Shown: in pieces, positions 1 through 14,692 of the stretch
How the letters are laid out: each line of letters starts with the position of its first letter
Numbering within the stretch: the first letter of the stretch is position 1
Source: Siphonodentalium dalli
Lineage: Eukaryota; Mollusca; Scaphopoda; Gadilida; Siphonodentaliidae
Assembly: GCA_032622095.1 (NCBI GenBank)
Contig: CP136064.1
Location: 249,831,827-249,895,826 of the forward strand
Direction: 5' to 3'
Length of the DNA: 64,000 nucleotides
Notes under the pieces: generated by a model
Seen by the model: the letters and a program-made list of their open reading frames with translations, nothing else
The model's database searches: none
What the model was told of the DNA's origin: nothing
Translations under genes and position numbers: made by a program

Positions 1-864
1 CACGGTTGTGAAACAATCTGAAATCTTTTCGTTCAGCCAATGCCGATATTCTATGGTATGGCCTACATACATTTACAAATATTTAAAGATACGTAGATAC
101 GTGGATAGACAACTTTTTACTCCAAACTGGGTGTTCGCACCATTAATATTTGTTTGTATATTCCATATTGTGCTAGTTATTAAAACTGGAAAGATAATCT
201 TTCAACTACGAATTGTACTCGTAGTTTGTGAGCATTATGTCATATTACGTAATCCCAGTGGCTGCAGTCTGGCCGTCATCAGCCAATTAATTAATGCATG
301 TATTTATGTAACAACACGATATCTACGCTCCATGCCCATTGATACTGACATGATTTAATATCCGGCCAAATTGACCACGTGAATATATTATATAATTACT
401 TCAACATAGGCTCCTTTTTGTGCTGAAATTCGCTGCTATGAAAAAATGCACACCGAGAACGGAACATACATGTATAACTACCTATAACGAGACGTAACGG
501 CATTCACGTGATTACATAGTGTGTATTGTGATTTCAATCACACCATCGTCACGAACTATAAATATTAATTTTCTTACATGGACGATTTGGTTGAGAATTG
601 GTAATTTTTACTTTTGAGTACTTCTGTGATTATCAGCTATCGATATATGGTTATCAGAGTTACATCAATGCTCACAATACATATGATGAATAATTGTTTA
701 TTTTAATTTACCTTGCACACAGCTTATCTGGGGATGCTTCAGTTTGCAAATCAATCGTTTTCAAAACGGTAAAATGTTGATTCCATTATAAACCAGGTTG
801 ACGATTTATTTAACAAAATGACCTGTATTTACCCAATATATAAATATATACTCGCTATACTCAC

Positions 865-975
865 ATCTGTTTCCGGTCCATCCAGTGTAGCAATAGCAGG
901 TGTAGTTTCCGTCCATACTGTTATCACCGCAAGAGCCGTGATCTCCACAAGGGTTATTCACGCATGGTGACGTGT
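865..975 (-). CDS. EGF-like exon, copy 4 of 4 (last in window)
   Basis: 111 nt, phase 1 to 1, TSPCVNNPCGDHGSCGDNSM and onward, canonical EGF cysteine spacing. Acceptor TTTTCAACAG, donor GTGAGTATAG. The transcript must continue beyond position 1 because the donor is intact and the sixth Cys codon is split. Confidence 0.82.
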
Positions 976-3900
976 CTGTTGAAAACAAGGAACCCGGCTT
1001 TAAAGTGTGGTTAATTGATCACAATCTGTACAAGTCTTAATGTTCTTAATAACTCGAATATTAATGTGTTATTGGAAATGTGTGACATTCTTACCATGCG
1101 TTTGCTGAATTTGACGTTCGCGTCAACAGTGATTATTGATATTTAGACTAAAAAGAGTTATGATTCGAAAACAATCCATCAAACAATATACTAATAAAGG
1201 AACACATTCCTAATAAGATACCCATATAGCTAAAGACTCAGAAACGCAAACAAAACATTGTAGTAATCGTTTCCGCTAAAGTAAATGCAATTTCCAACTT
1301 TTATTTTGTTCGGTAGGGAACAGTGATTGCATGTAGGAAATGATACTCACAGATGTTCGTTTGGTTACCTGCAATGTTAGATTGATAGCAAGTGAGTGGT
1401 CATCTATGAGTCTGTTGGTGATGTGGACTCATCATATAAATTGGTGAAATAAGTAACTAGGCATTATCTCACATGATACTTTAGCGCCCAGTGTGGATGG
1501 GTTGATGTATACTATAAATTGATATCCAACTACTGAGGAATCTTAAAATATTATATTAGGAGATTCATGCTGCTGAAAATTAATAGAGTATGGTTAGTGT
1601 TAATGCCTAAAACGAGACGCATGACTATAATATAATATTCTTCACAAAAGCTGTAAGGTCTAAATTCAAAGTGCACAACGAGAACGGAACATACATGTAT
1701 AACTACCTATAACGGGACATAACTACATTCACGTGATTACATGGTGTGTATTGTGATTTCAATCACACCATTATCACGAACTATAAATATAAATTTTCTT
1801 ACATGGACGATTTGGTTGAGAATTGGTAATTTTTACTTTTGAGTACTTCTGTGATTATCAGCTGACGATATATGGTTATCAGAGTTACACCAATGCTCAC
1901 AATACATATGATGATTAATTGTTTATTTTAATTTACCTTGCACACAGCTTATCTGGGGATGCTTCAGTTTGCCGCAAATCAATCGTTTTCAAAACGGTAA
2001 AATGTTGATTCCATTATAAACCAGGTTGACGATTTATTTAACAAAATGACTTGTATTTTCGCAATATATAAATATATACTCGCCATATTCACAGCTGTGT
2101 CCTGTCCATCCAGTGTAGCAATTGCAGGTGTAGTTTCCCATACCGTTATCATAACAAGAGCCGTGATATCCACAAGGGTTATACACGCATGGTGACGTGT
2201 CTGTTGAAAACAAGGAACCCGGCTTTAAAGTGTGGTTAGTAGATCACAATCTGTACAAGCCTTAATGTTCTTAATAATTCGAATATTAATGTGTTATTGG
2301 AAATGTGTGACATTATTGCCATGCGTTTGCTGAATTTGAAGTTCGCCATCAACAGTGATTATTGATATTTAGACGAAAAAGAGTTATGATTCGAAAACAA
2401 TACATCAAACAATATACCAATAAAGGAAGACGTACCTAATAAGATACACATATAGCTAAAGACTCAGAAACGCAAACAAAACATTGTAGTAATCGTTTCC
2501 GCTAAAGTAAATGCAATTTCCAACATTTATTTTGTTCGGTAGGGAACAGTGATTACATGTAGGAAATGATACTCACAGTTGTTCGTTTGGTTACCTGCAA
2601 TGGTAGATTGATAGCAAGTGAGTGGTCATCTATGAGTCTGTTGGTGATGTGGATTCATCGTATAAATTGGTGAAATAAGTAACTAGGCATTATCTCACAT
2701 GATGGTTTAGCGCCCCGTGTGGATGGGTTGGTGTATACTATAAATTGAGATCCAACTACTGAGGAATCTTAAAACATTATATTAGGAGAGTCATGCTGCT
2801 GAAAATTAATAGAGTATGGTCAGTGTTAATGCCTAAAACGAGACGCATGACTATAATATAATATTCTTAACAAAAGTTGTAAGGACTAAATTCGAAACAA
2901 TGAACACGTTTAAGCTTATGCGGGGTGTCTCTGTTTGCAAATAAATCGTGCCCAAAAAGGTAATTGTGTCATCATTGTTGTCAAAGCGGTCATCTTTAAA
3001 CGAACAGACTCAAACAAGAAAGAAAATCAAACTCAGTTTTTGGACATTTAGTTTTCCAAACCATGCGCCATAATTCCGGGGGGGGGAGGGGGTAAATTGC
3101 ATCGGAATTCTCCAAATATAATTAGATTTAGTTTATGTTGAAACAGGTCAGTATTCTTGAGAAGTAACACGGTTGTAAAACAATCTGAAATCTTTTCGTT
3201 CAGCCCATGCCGATATTCTATGGTATGGCCTACATACATTTCCAATAATATGTGTTTGTAGATTCCATATTGTGCTAGTTATTAAAACTAGAAAGATAAT
3301 CTTTCAACTACGAATTGTACTCGTAGTTTGTGAGCATTATGTCATATTACGTAATCCCAGTGGCTGCAGACTGGCCGTCATCAGCCAATTAATTAATGCA
3401 TGTATTTATATAACACGATATCTACGCTCCATGCCCATTGATACTGACATGACTTAATATCGTGCCAAATTGACGACGAGAATATTTTATCTAATTACTT
3501 CAAATTAGGCTCCTTTTGGTGCTGAAATTCGCTTCTTTGAAAAAATGCACACCGAGAACGGAACATACATGTATAACTACCTATAACGGGACATAACCGC
3601 ATTCAAGTGATTATATAGTGTGTATTGTGATTTCAACCACACCATTGTCACGAACTATAAATATAAATTTTCTTACATGGACGATTTGGTTGAGAATTGG
3701 TAATTTTTACGCTTGAGTACTTCTGTGATTATCAGCTATCGATATATGGTTATCAGAGTTACATCAATGCTCACAATACATATGATGAATAATTGTTTAT
3801 TTTAATTTACCTTGCACACAGCTTATCTGGGGATGATTCAGTTTGCAAATCAATCGTTTTCAAAACGGTAAAATGTTGATTCCATTATAAACAAGGTTGA

Positions 3901-6900
3901 CGATTTATTTAACAAAATGACCTGTATTTACCCAATATATAAATATATACTCGCCATACTCACATCTGTTTCCGGTCCATCCAGTGTAACAATAGCAGAT
4001 GTAGTTTTCGTCCATACCGTTATCACCGCAAGAGCCGTGATCTCCACAAGGGTTATACACGCATGGTGACGTGTCTGTTGAAAACAAAGAACCCGGCTTT
4101 AAAGTGTGGTTAATTGATCACAATCTGTACAAGTCTTAATGTTCTTAATAAATAGAATATTAATGTGTTATTGGAAATGTGTGACATTCTTACCATGCGT
4201 TTGCTGAATTTGAAGTTCGCGTCAACAGTGATTATTGATATTTAGACTAAAATGAGTTATGATTCGTCACAATACATCAAACAATATACCAATAAAGGAA
4301 GACGTACCTAATAAGATACCCACATAGCTAAAGGCTCAGAAACTTAAACAACACATTTTAGTAACCGTTTCCGCTAAAGTAGATGCAATTTCCAACTTTT
4401 ATTTTGTTCGGTAGGGAATAGTGATTGCATGTAGGAAATGATACTCACAGTTGTTCGTTTGGTTACCTGCAATGTTAGATTGATAGCAAGTGAGTGGTCA
4501 TCTATGAGTCTGTTGGTGATGTGGACTCATCATATAAATTGGTGAAATAAGTAACTAGGCATTATCTCACATACTTTAGCGCCCAGTGTGGATGGGTTGG
4601 TGTATACTATAAATTGAGATCCAACTACTGAGGAATCTTAAAACATATTAGGAGATTCATGCTGCTGAAAATTAATAGAGTATGGTCAGTTTTAATGCCT
4701 AATACGAGACGCATGACTATAATATAATATTCTTCACAAAAGCTGTAAGGAATAAATTCGAAACAATGAACACGTTTAAGCTTATGCGGGGTGTCTCTGT
4801 TTGCGAATAAATCGTGCTCAAATAGGTAATTGTGTCAACATTGTTGTCAAAGCGGTAATCTTTAAACGAACAGACTCAAACAAGAAAGAAAATCAAACTC
4901 AGTGTTGGACATTTAGTTTTCCAAACCATGCTCCATAATTCCGGGGGGGGGGTAAATTGCATCGGAATTCTCCAAAAATAATTAGATTTAGTTTATGTTC
5001 AAACAGGTCAGTATTCTTGAAAAGTAACACGGTTGTGAAACAATCTGAAATCTTTTCGTTCAGCCCATGCCGATATTCTATGGTATGACCTACATACATT
5101 TCCAAATATTTAAAGATACGTAGATACGTGGATAGGCAACTTTTTACTCCAAACGGGGTGTTCGCACCATCAATATTTGTTTGTATATTCCATATTGTGC
5201 TAGTTATTAAAACTAGAAAGATAATCTTTCAACTACGAATTGTACTCGTAGTTTGTGAGCATTATGTCATATTACGTAATCCCAGTGGCTGCAGTCTGGC
5301 CGCCATCAGCCAATTAATTAATGCATGTATTTATGTAACAACACGATATCTACGCTCCATGCCCATTGATACTGACATGACTTAATATCCGGCTAAATTG
5401 ACCACGTGAATATATTATATAATTACTTCAAAATAGGCCCCTTTTTGTGCTGAAATTCGCTGCTATGAAAAAATGCACACAGAGAACGGAACATACATGT
5501 ATAACTACCTATAACGGGACGTAACGGCATTCACGTGATTACATAGTGTGTATTGTGATTTCAATCACACCATTGTCACAAACTATAAATATTATTTTTC
5601 TTACATGGACGATTTGGTTGAGAGTTGGTCATTTCTACGCTTGAGTACTTCTGTGGTTATCAGCTATCGATATATGGTTATCAGAGTTACATCAATGCTC
5701 ACAATACATATGATGATTAATTGTTTATTATAATTTACCTTGCACACAGCTTATCTGGGGATGCTTCAGTTTGCAAATCAATCGTTTTCAAAACCGTAAA
5801 ATGTTGATTCCATTATAAACCAGGTTGACGATTTATTTAACAAAATGACCTGTATTTACCCAATATATAAATATATACTCGCCATACTCACATCTGTTTC
5901 CGGTCCATCCAGTGTTGCAATAGCAGGTGTAGTTTCCGTCTATACCGTTATCACCGCAAGAGCCGTGATCTCCACAAGGGTTATACACGCATGGTGACGT
6001 GTCTGTTGAAAACAAGGAACCCGGCTTTAAAGTGTGGTTAATTGATCACAATCTGTACAAGTCTTAATGTTCTTAATAACTCGAATATTAATGTGTTATT
6101 GGAAATGTGTGACATTCTTACCATGCGTTTGCTGAATTTGAAGTTCGCGTCAACAGTGATTATTGATATTTAGACTAAAAAGAGTTACGATTCGTCACAG
6201 TACATCAAACAATATACCAATAAAGGAAGACGTACCTAATAAGATACCCACAAAGCTAAAGGCTCAGAAACTCAAACAAAACAATTTAGTAACCGTTTCC
6301 GCTAAAGTAGATGCAGTTTCCAACTTTTATTTTGTTCGGTAGGGAACAGTGATTGCATGTAGGAAATGATACTCACAGTTGTTCGTTTGGTTACCTGCAA
6401 TGTTAGATTGATAGCAAGTGAGTGGTCATCTATGAGTCTGTTGGTGATGTGGACTCATCATATAAATTGGTGAACTAAGTAACTAGGCATTATCTCACAT
6501 GATAGTTTAGCGCCCAGTGTGGATGGGTTGATGTATACTATAAATTGAGATCCAACTACTGAGGAATCTTAAAACATTATATTAGGAGATTCATGCTGCT
6601 GAAAATTAATAGAGTATGGTTAGTGTTAATGCCTAAAACGAGACGCATGACTATAATATAATATTCTTCACAAAAGCTGTAAGGTCTAAATTCAAAGTGC
6701 ACAACGAGAACGGAACATACATGTATAACTACCTATAACGGGATATAACCACATTCACGTGATTACATGGTGTGTATTGTGATTTCAATCACACCATTAT
6801 CACGAACTATAAATATAAATTTTCTTACATGGACGATTTGGTTGAGAATTGGTAATTTTTACTTTTGAGTACTTCTGTGATTATCTGCTGACGATATATG

Positions 6901-9900
6901 GTTATCAGAGTTACATCAATGCTCATAATACATATGGTGAATAATTGTGTATTTTAATTTACCTTGCACACAGCTTTCTGGAATGTCGAATACCGATGCA
7001 TTTGCCACTGGGCTGAATGTGTATGGAGTTATCGATGTGTGTCCTGCAAAATGTGCACAAGATACAATATTGTATTGCAATAACACATCAATGGGCAGTT
7101 GCTAACATATAACATACATGTAAATATAAAACATACAATAATCAATTAGATGTACCCGACTCAGTTAAAATTATTTCAACAGTTGCTCGTACGTTTACGC
7201 TCGTACGTGTACATCTGAGTTTCATAGAAGGCCGGTTCATTTCTTCTGTCATTTTGTGGAAGTCGATTAAAGTCCAGTCAAAATAAGCTTTGACCTAGAA
7301 ATAATTTGTGCAAAAGTTGTTTTAACTTTTTAAAGCAGTGTACAACTTTAATGAACATATAAACAGCTATGAGATATATGTGCAACTTTACGCAATTGCG
7401 TATTTTTTGCGGGTACTCAAAAATGGCAAATATCGCGATTGAATTGAGGAAGTAGGGTTAATTTTCGAGTATTGCTTGCGGTATTTTAAAAACAAAATGG
7501 CCACACATTATATCACAATGACCATACGTGACCCCTCTTACTAATGGTATCTATATCGATGGAATCCCCATCGACCAGAATCAAGATGCAGCCAAAATGC
7601 CAACGACAAAGAGATTCGGCTGATTTTTCGACCAACCCAATTCTTATACCAGACTCCCATAAAAAAGTACCCAATGATATTCAATTGCTATGCTGCAAAC
7701 CTATATGTAACGAACGCATGTCGCATGTCTCCTCAACGTCAAACATTAAACACGTACATATACCAGTCCATGTAGAAAGCGGGGGTTTGATCCGAACAGC
7801 TAGCTGCGAATAGAATCATACAGAATTTACAAATCGCCAAAAAAAAACAACAAAAAACAGTGAATCCGTTAAAGTGACACAGTGGTCTAACTGATTTAAT
7901 ACACATATACTATTGGTGCATCGATGAATAATTTTACTTTCGCGGCATGATATTAGACAGTCGTCCGATCGTCTTCCAAGCCTATATACTAGATTCAACA
8001 TCAGTTCTTTGGTGGCTCTTTGTGTTGTCAAATCAAGATACCACAAACACACTGTCATTTGACAAATCTGACAAGCCACAACCCAATTAAGCCATACATG
8101 TATGCACTAGACTACGAAGATGGTCTCGTTAGCCGAGTCGCCCACACGCATGTATAATTAGTCATTACTAGCTGAAACAAGCTCCCCTCGGGGGGGGGGG
8201 GGGGGGTCGGGTCTTTTCTCAGCATCTGAAGAGCAGATATATAACATGGGTGCCATATTTTCACCCCGGCGGCGTCCATTTTGGATCTGGTGTGGTGTTA
8301 GGAGTGTATGGATAGGATGTCTTGCAACTGCCTTTGTTGGTCTGCATAAATTATAATCAGAAGACATCGCTTCTATCTCGATAATTGTTAAATGGTATAA
8401 CACAACGCGTGACGCTAATTCCTTATAGTGTCGTGTATCTTGTATTGGGTCACTCGGTGAGGATTCAAATAAAACGTGAACGCCATAGTATAGTTGGATG
8501 CGCGGAACAAATCAATCATAAATTCTAAGTGCTTTCAGACAGTTGGTAACTTTCCCGAATACTCTACTTACTTATCATGTTGAATCACAGAAACGAGTTC
8601 CCCTTCGCCCATTTCGGTCAAGACATGGGTATTGTATGGTGTCACATGAGCCCTCTATACGCACCCCACACACTCCAACCTGAATAAAAATGTCCACCAC
8701 ACAGAAGGGTGCGAATAGGGCATACATGTCATTTCTCGGAACTTGGCCGATTTCTGTCAAAGGATTGGGTAGGCCAAGTCTTCTCGGTCCACAACAGGTT
8801 GGGATATCGGTTGGGTTGATACTCTGCTGGATCAAGTCCCGCCCGGTTACTCTTCAATAACAGAGTACACGTCCAGAATCGTGGGCCAGAGTTATCTTGA
8901 TTGAATGTAGGTCTTCGGATTAGATCAAACGGACGGGTTGCGTACATGAAAACCAGAGGGCAGCCTGTCCCAAGCATGATGAGCAAACTTAATAAAAGCC
9001 CTTGGGCTTGTTGTTTAATCCCCTTTCCAATCAGTCGAATATTTGTACTACTCTATACTCCTGTTAAATGTCTGTCAAATGTTTATATATGTTATATTTT
9101 GATTGGAATAAAATATGTTTACACTAAGCATGATGATATAAAGCATGCGTATATCAGAGGTCCGCTGAATGTCAAAGAAACGAGATTTATAAGTCAACAA
9201 AGGCTTGTTTTTCAGAGTATTTCGATTCATCGCGCTATTTGAAAATTGTATGCATTGCAAACAATAGAATTATGTCCATCATTGAAGAGAGATTAATCGC
9301 GGACATGCCAGATGATCAACCACATTCAGGGGTTCACGTGAATTCCAGGCTCCACGTGTAAATATATTATGTCTTGTCAAAGAAAGTCTGTTATATCAGA
9401 GTAACAGGACGGGTTCGATCAAAAACAGTATTAACCTAACCGATAACCCTGGGGGCAAGATGACTTGGTCTATGGGTTGGGATGTCGCCACAACTGGTAC
9501 GTGGGATTCGAGCCGTTTGCTTCATTCGTGCCATTGCCTCATGGACATGGACTGGCCTCAGTAGATTGACGTGTTTAATGTTTGACGTTGAGGAGACACG
9601 CGACATGCGTTCTATACGCAGGATTAATTCTCACCGCTGTTAGCCGGAATTCAGGATTAATAGCCCCTTCTTAAATGGTATTTGGGATAAAAGGCAGATC
9701 TCCGACTTTGATGGCGACAAATCGTGTCTTTTGTTGGCTAGAAGGTGCAATTTTAACCATTTAAAATCCTGTTTCGGGTTTCGTTCTATTAATCTGGCGC
9801 TAGTTTGCCTGTGTCAGGCATTCACAAATCAACCGCGTCGCTTCCGGCTATCACATGTATAAAAATTGAAATCACTTTGGGTAAAATTGTTACCCAACAC

Positions 9901-12900
9901 ATTGGTTGCACCTAGCAACACACGAACGTTTAGTAACTTTTAACTTTTTTGTTGGGTAAAAGATGTTACCCAATTTGGGGTAAATTTTATCAAATGTTGG
10001 TCGATGCTTTTACTCAGCACAGGGTAACAATTTACCCAACATTAAAGGTACGGTTGGCCTTGGCGGTGGGTATCCTGTGAAAATATTTCCACCGTCAAAA
10101 ACCGCCACAAACAGAAAGAACAACACAATGTAGACATACTTTGTCCATATACAAATAAGAAATATCGCATAAACAGTATGTCATTGTCATATTTTTGACC
10201 ATTGTTATGTAAACAAAAGCATAAAAAGTTACTTTTCTTGTGTTTGTTTATATTATGATGGTAAACATAAAGAGCGTTCTTTGTGGGTGAATTCCTGATA
10301 TGGAACGAATAAAGAGCGTTTATGCCATTTGTGTGTGATTAGCCAGCAGCATTGTGTTGTCTTCTGTAACACAATCAGGCTCTTGCTTAGGTAAAATATA
10401 GTAAATCTTTATGATAACATGCTGTTTACGCGATGGTCATGGTATATATGAACGAAAATGTATGCGTTTTAATGTTTTTCTGTTTACGGTGATTGGAACA
10501 AATATGAATATTTTCGACAGCTAAGGCCGCACGTGCCTTTAATTTCCCTTCTGCAATGGGCGATATTTTGTACCCAACCGTATTCGCGCAAAGCTACAAT
10601 ATACTGCCCTGGTAATAAGGCAATGACCTTGACTCGCTGGCGCATATCTGTGAATGAAGCAGAAAGTATTCATTGTTTGCCAGTACAATACTTGATCATG
10701 CATTAAATAGTGATAAGTAGTTATAAATAGCTATAATTAGTTCAAGATTAACAAACGAGTCTCCGAGCCAACAGACCTGTTTACCAGTAGTGGCACATGG
10801 TCAATCACGTGATCAGATCAGATCAGATCAGCAAATATGGTTTCTATTTATGGAAGAGGTTATTTCCTCAGCGCACACATCGTCTAAGCTCATAAAGCAC
10901 GCTCGTTATTGCTAATTGTGAAAATATAATTCAATATGTGTTCGGTGTCAATCAAGGTGAACCTAATATCCCCTCATCTGCTAGTATATATCCAATCCCG
11001 TTGGTCAACCCAGTAAGCCAGCATAATAATAGTGGTATATGAGAAAGAAGTCACTTCTCCCTTCCACAGACATGGGATAAGTGGCTCAATTTAGGGAGAC
11101 GATATATCCCAAGTCGCCATAACACAGTATATCTTATAATCGAACTTGTTTTAGGTAGATAATCTGCTTAGAATCGCCTCATTTTGAGTCGATAATGTGC
11201 TGTAATGTACGATCTTTAACAGGTGTTTTCATTGTGGCTTGACACATAAAACGAAATAACGGGTACAAGCGTTCATTATCTGCTAATTAAGAATCAAATA
11301 ATCACATGTTGTATGTCGATTATGTGCGTATTTCCTCGAGGATATATTGGCCATCTAGGCTGGTCCCGGCTATATATAATTTAACAGATTAGTGATTAGG
11401 ATAGAGTATACCTCATAGTAGTGACAATCGTTTCCGCTATATATATATCATTTGGAATGCACATCCGATGCTGTCTCACCTTCTGCGATGCTGATGTATC
11501 TACCTTACTACACGTTCTGAATATACATGTTTGCAACCGTCATATGTATTCATTTTGAATTGCACGCCGGTGCTCTCTCACCTTCTGCAACGTCGAGCGT
11601 TACGCTAATGAGTGCACATCCGGCGTTTGCTCCAGCGTAACTATACATGGCCGTGTTGGGTTGGCCGTTCGATGTACCCATATCTTCCATCCAGTCGTAT
11701 ATCATCAAACCGCTCACGTTATAAAACCCAATCTGCGTCGCATTATCTGTTAAGTAAGGGAAATAGCTTGTTATCAGTGCCATGCATCTACTATCAAAGC
11801 GATTATAATAGTAAATTCAAACAAATAGCTTTGCAAAATCTTGTTTATCGCGTTATTGTGATCATAATATGCCGAACTATATATATACCTTTATTTCCTC
11901 CGCAACGGAGAGTTTAACATTATACATCATACACAAGTTTAGAGTTTCAACATATTGGTGACAAAAATAAACATCAATTTATCACATGGTTTTATACACA
12001 AAATATGCGCAATACAAATTCATTGAGATAAGTGCATTGCAACTGTTGGCCTCGTGTATTTATAATTTCGCGGAACACTTCACCTGGATAAAGTATCTGT
12101 CTGATGGAGAAAGACGGAGTTGTCTGCGATATAGCTTTATTTGCGTTATAGAGTTGTTGAGTTATTATCACGTTTAGTTAGATGCCACTCCGACTAAATA
12201 CAAATTATTCATGTATATCTTGTTTTCTGTCTCCGATCAGAGCGGTTCGTGAGCTGTTTATATGTGATCCATTTAGTCCACAGATTCTAGCCGCAACAGA
12301 TCCGAATATATGTTCCACAGCTTGAATGCATTGCGAGCATGAAACAAGGCGAATTGCTTAATATCATTTACGAAGTCGCGAATGGATGGCGGGATACATG
12401 CAAGAAATATCACCATTGTGACGTTCTATGTATATGAACACTCCAGATTGCCGGCTGCACCAGTCTAAAACTTATGTTGAATTTCCTTATTTAAAACATA
12501 TTAGTGATTAGGATAGAGTATACCTCATACACGTTGTCAATGTAATAGGTCTGTATGTCCGAGGACAAGGCTGATTTTCATTGTATTAAATTTGTGTGTG
12601 TTTTGCTGTACTTCGTAAAGATATACAATGTGTAACATAACAGCAAGTCATAAACTGCCTATAGAGTGGGCAAGATGGAAGAAATATCCAAATGATAATG
12701 ACAATAGAATATGAACCATATGTGGGGAAGATTTAGGAGCTGAATACCATTTAGTTATTATATGTAGGCATGTTAATGATATCAGAAAACAATATATCCC
12801 TGAATACTTTTGGAAGAATCCTACGAGAGAGAAATTCCATGGTCTCCTATCTCTTCAAAATATAAGCTTCCTTTGTTATGTAAACAAAAGCAAAAAACGT

Positions 12901-14645
12901 TACATAACCTGGCTTTTGTTTAGATTCGGATATGGTAAAAATAAAGAGCATTATTTGTTACTGTTTTCCTGATATGGAACTAATAAAGAGCGTTTATATC
13001 ATTTGTGTATGATTATCCAATAGAATTGCGATGTGTAATGTAAACAGAAGCAAAATTTCTGTAACACGAGCAGGCTCTTGTTTACGTACACCACCGTACG
13101 TCTTGACGACAATATACTATTTACGCGCTGATTATGTTTGGCATATGAACAAAACTATATATATTTTAATATTCCTTCTGTTGATGTCGATTTGAACAAA
13201 TATGAATATTTCTGCAACGAACGCCGCCCGTTCCTTTAACGATGGGTGGTTTCTGTGTTATTCTGCAATGATATGCGGTACATAAATTGTGACCTTACCC
13301 TGCACGCACTGTAGCGAGCGAAATAGAACCGTATCAACCAGTGGCATGCCGCCGTGTTTGATCCCAGTACATACACCATCATGCGTCGTGTAGAGCGTCA
13401 CCTAAATATTAAATTAGTTTATTCTGATCGTCAAGTTGAGACATTACAGAGATGTATGGATATAATATACAATAAATTTCAGTACAGGTACATATATATA
13501 TTATATACGACATAATAATAGAAGATAGAAAGGTTGGACGGTATTCGGTTGTTTCAGTATGCCAGGCGGGTGGTAGTAAGCCTCAGGCGGGGTGGTAATA
13601 AGCCTCAGGCGGACCTGAATATTTCTAGGACCTTCTTAATAAACACTAATAGATTTTTAACTGTCTTTTGATTTCGGGAGTTGAAAAGAGCGGCTAGTTT
13701 GTAAGTGTTAGGTCTCTGGTAGCAGTAGGGTTTCAGGTATTTTATTCTAAGTTCATTAAGTTCCCTACATTTCAGTACCATGTGATATCCGTCGCCGATT
13801 TCAAGATTACATAGTGTGCAAATTCGGTCTGAGTAATCCGTATTTGTCCAAGTAACGTGTTCTATAGGGAGTTTGTGGTTTCTTGTCCGGAAGGCCATAA
13901 TATAGTTAACTGCTCTGTTATCATCTAGGGTTAGATAATTCTCTGTTTCAAAGTTTGGCTTTATAATCCAGTAAATGCGTACTTGCTTGATTTCGATATT
14001 GTGGTCCACCATTCTTGTATGTATATGTCGCGTATTTTGCCAGAAATTGTACGGTTAAAGCTTTTCATGCTTAGAACTTGTTGGTCGGTCCAAACAATAC
14101 TCATACCGAGGCAATTAAGGGTATCCCGAATACCAATAATCAATGAGTTATTAAAAACATTATCACAATATAAACAATACATAACATAATACAACAGAAG
14201 AGGTAATATATTAGTCGGCATAGAAATAAACTTAGCCCAGTACGAGAGGAAACAGGTTTTGATTTTCACTGTTATGGGACACATTCCTAGTTCCCCATAA
14301 ATGAAAGCATTCGGTGTGGACTTTTTCAGTTTAAGTGCGAATTTCAAGAACCATAATTCCAGTTTTTCAAAGCACGTTAGGTTTTCATAGCCCCACACAA
14401 TAAGAACACTGTCATCTAAATGACACTCGAGTACACAATTTGTTGGGTTAATTTTTAAAGGACACATTGTTTACTTATTTAAGTGAATCATACTAAACAC
14501 ATCGCCGACTGAAAGAGGTGTAGCATTCAACAAAATTACCAAAATAGTCCAGATTACCATGCCATTGGTGTAGAAAGAAAAACAACGTCTAAAATACTCA
14601 CAATTGTAAACAAACGACAATGATCACTACCATGGGAGTCGCATA

Positions 14646-14692
<47 letters not shown>

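Larger units (their letters stand above)
1..6960. repeat. Large tandem duplication carrying the EGF exons
   Basis: Intron-plus-exon units are repeated head to tail with high identity. The EGF acceptors lie at 975, 2200, 4074 and 6002, so spacings are about 1.2, 1.9 and 1.9 kb. Landmark sequence CACGGTTGTRAAACAATCTG occurs near 1, 3168 and 5027. Long units contain a segment of about 0.65 kb (with a G-run near 3078 and 4942) that short units lack; the junction 'aaattcaaagtgcacaacgag' at about 1668 and 6690 marks the same deletion in two places. Reading frames of 60-116 codons seen in these introns on either strand are spurious. Confidence 0.85.

Noticed and set aside
8-358. 116-codon plus-strand frame, with shorter versions at 3272 and 5128
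   Set aside because: It is intronic sequence of the tandem unit on the strand opposite to the gene, truncated differently in each copy, with no domain.
1979-2173. 64-codon minus-strand frame over EGF copy 3
   Set aside because: It is in the wrong frame. The EGF exon itself (2093-2200) is open in the splice-defined frame.
12289-12432. Minus-strand frame MVIFLACIPPSIRDFVNDIK, about 47 codons
   Set aside because: Protein-like composition, but no acceptor/donor pair in a phase compatible with neighbouring exons; exon 3 joins exon 4 directly without it.
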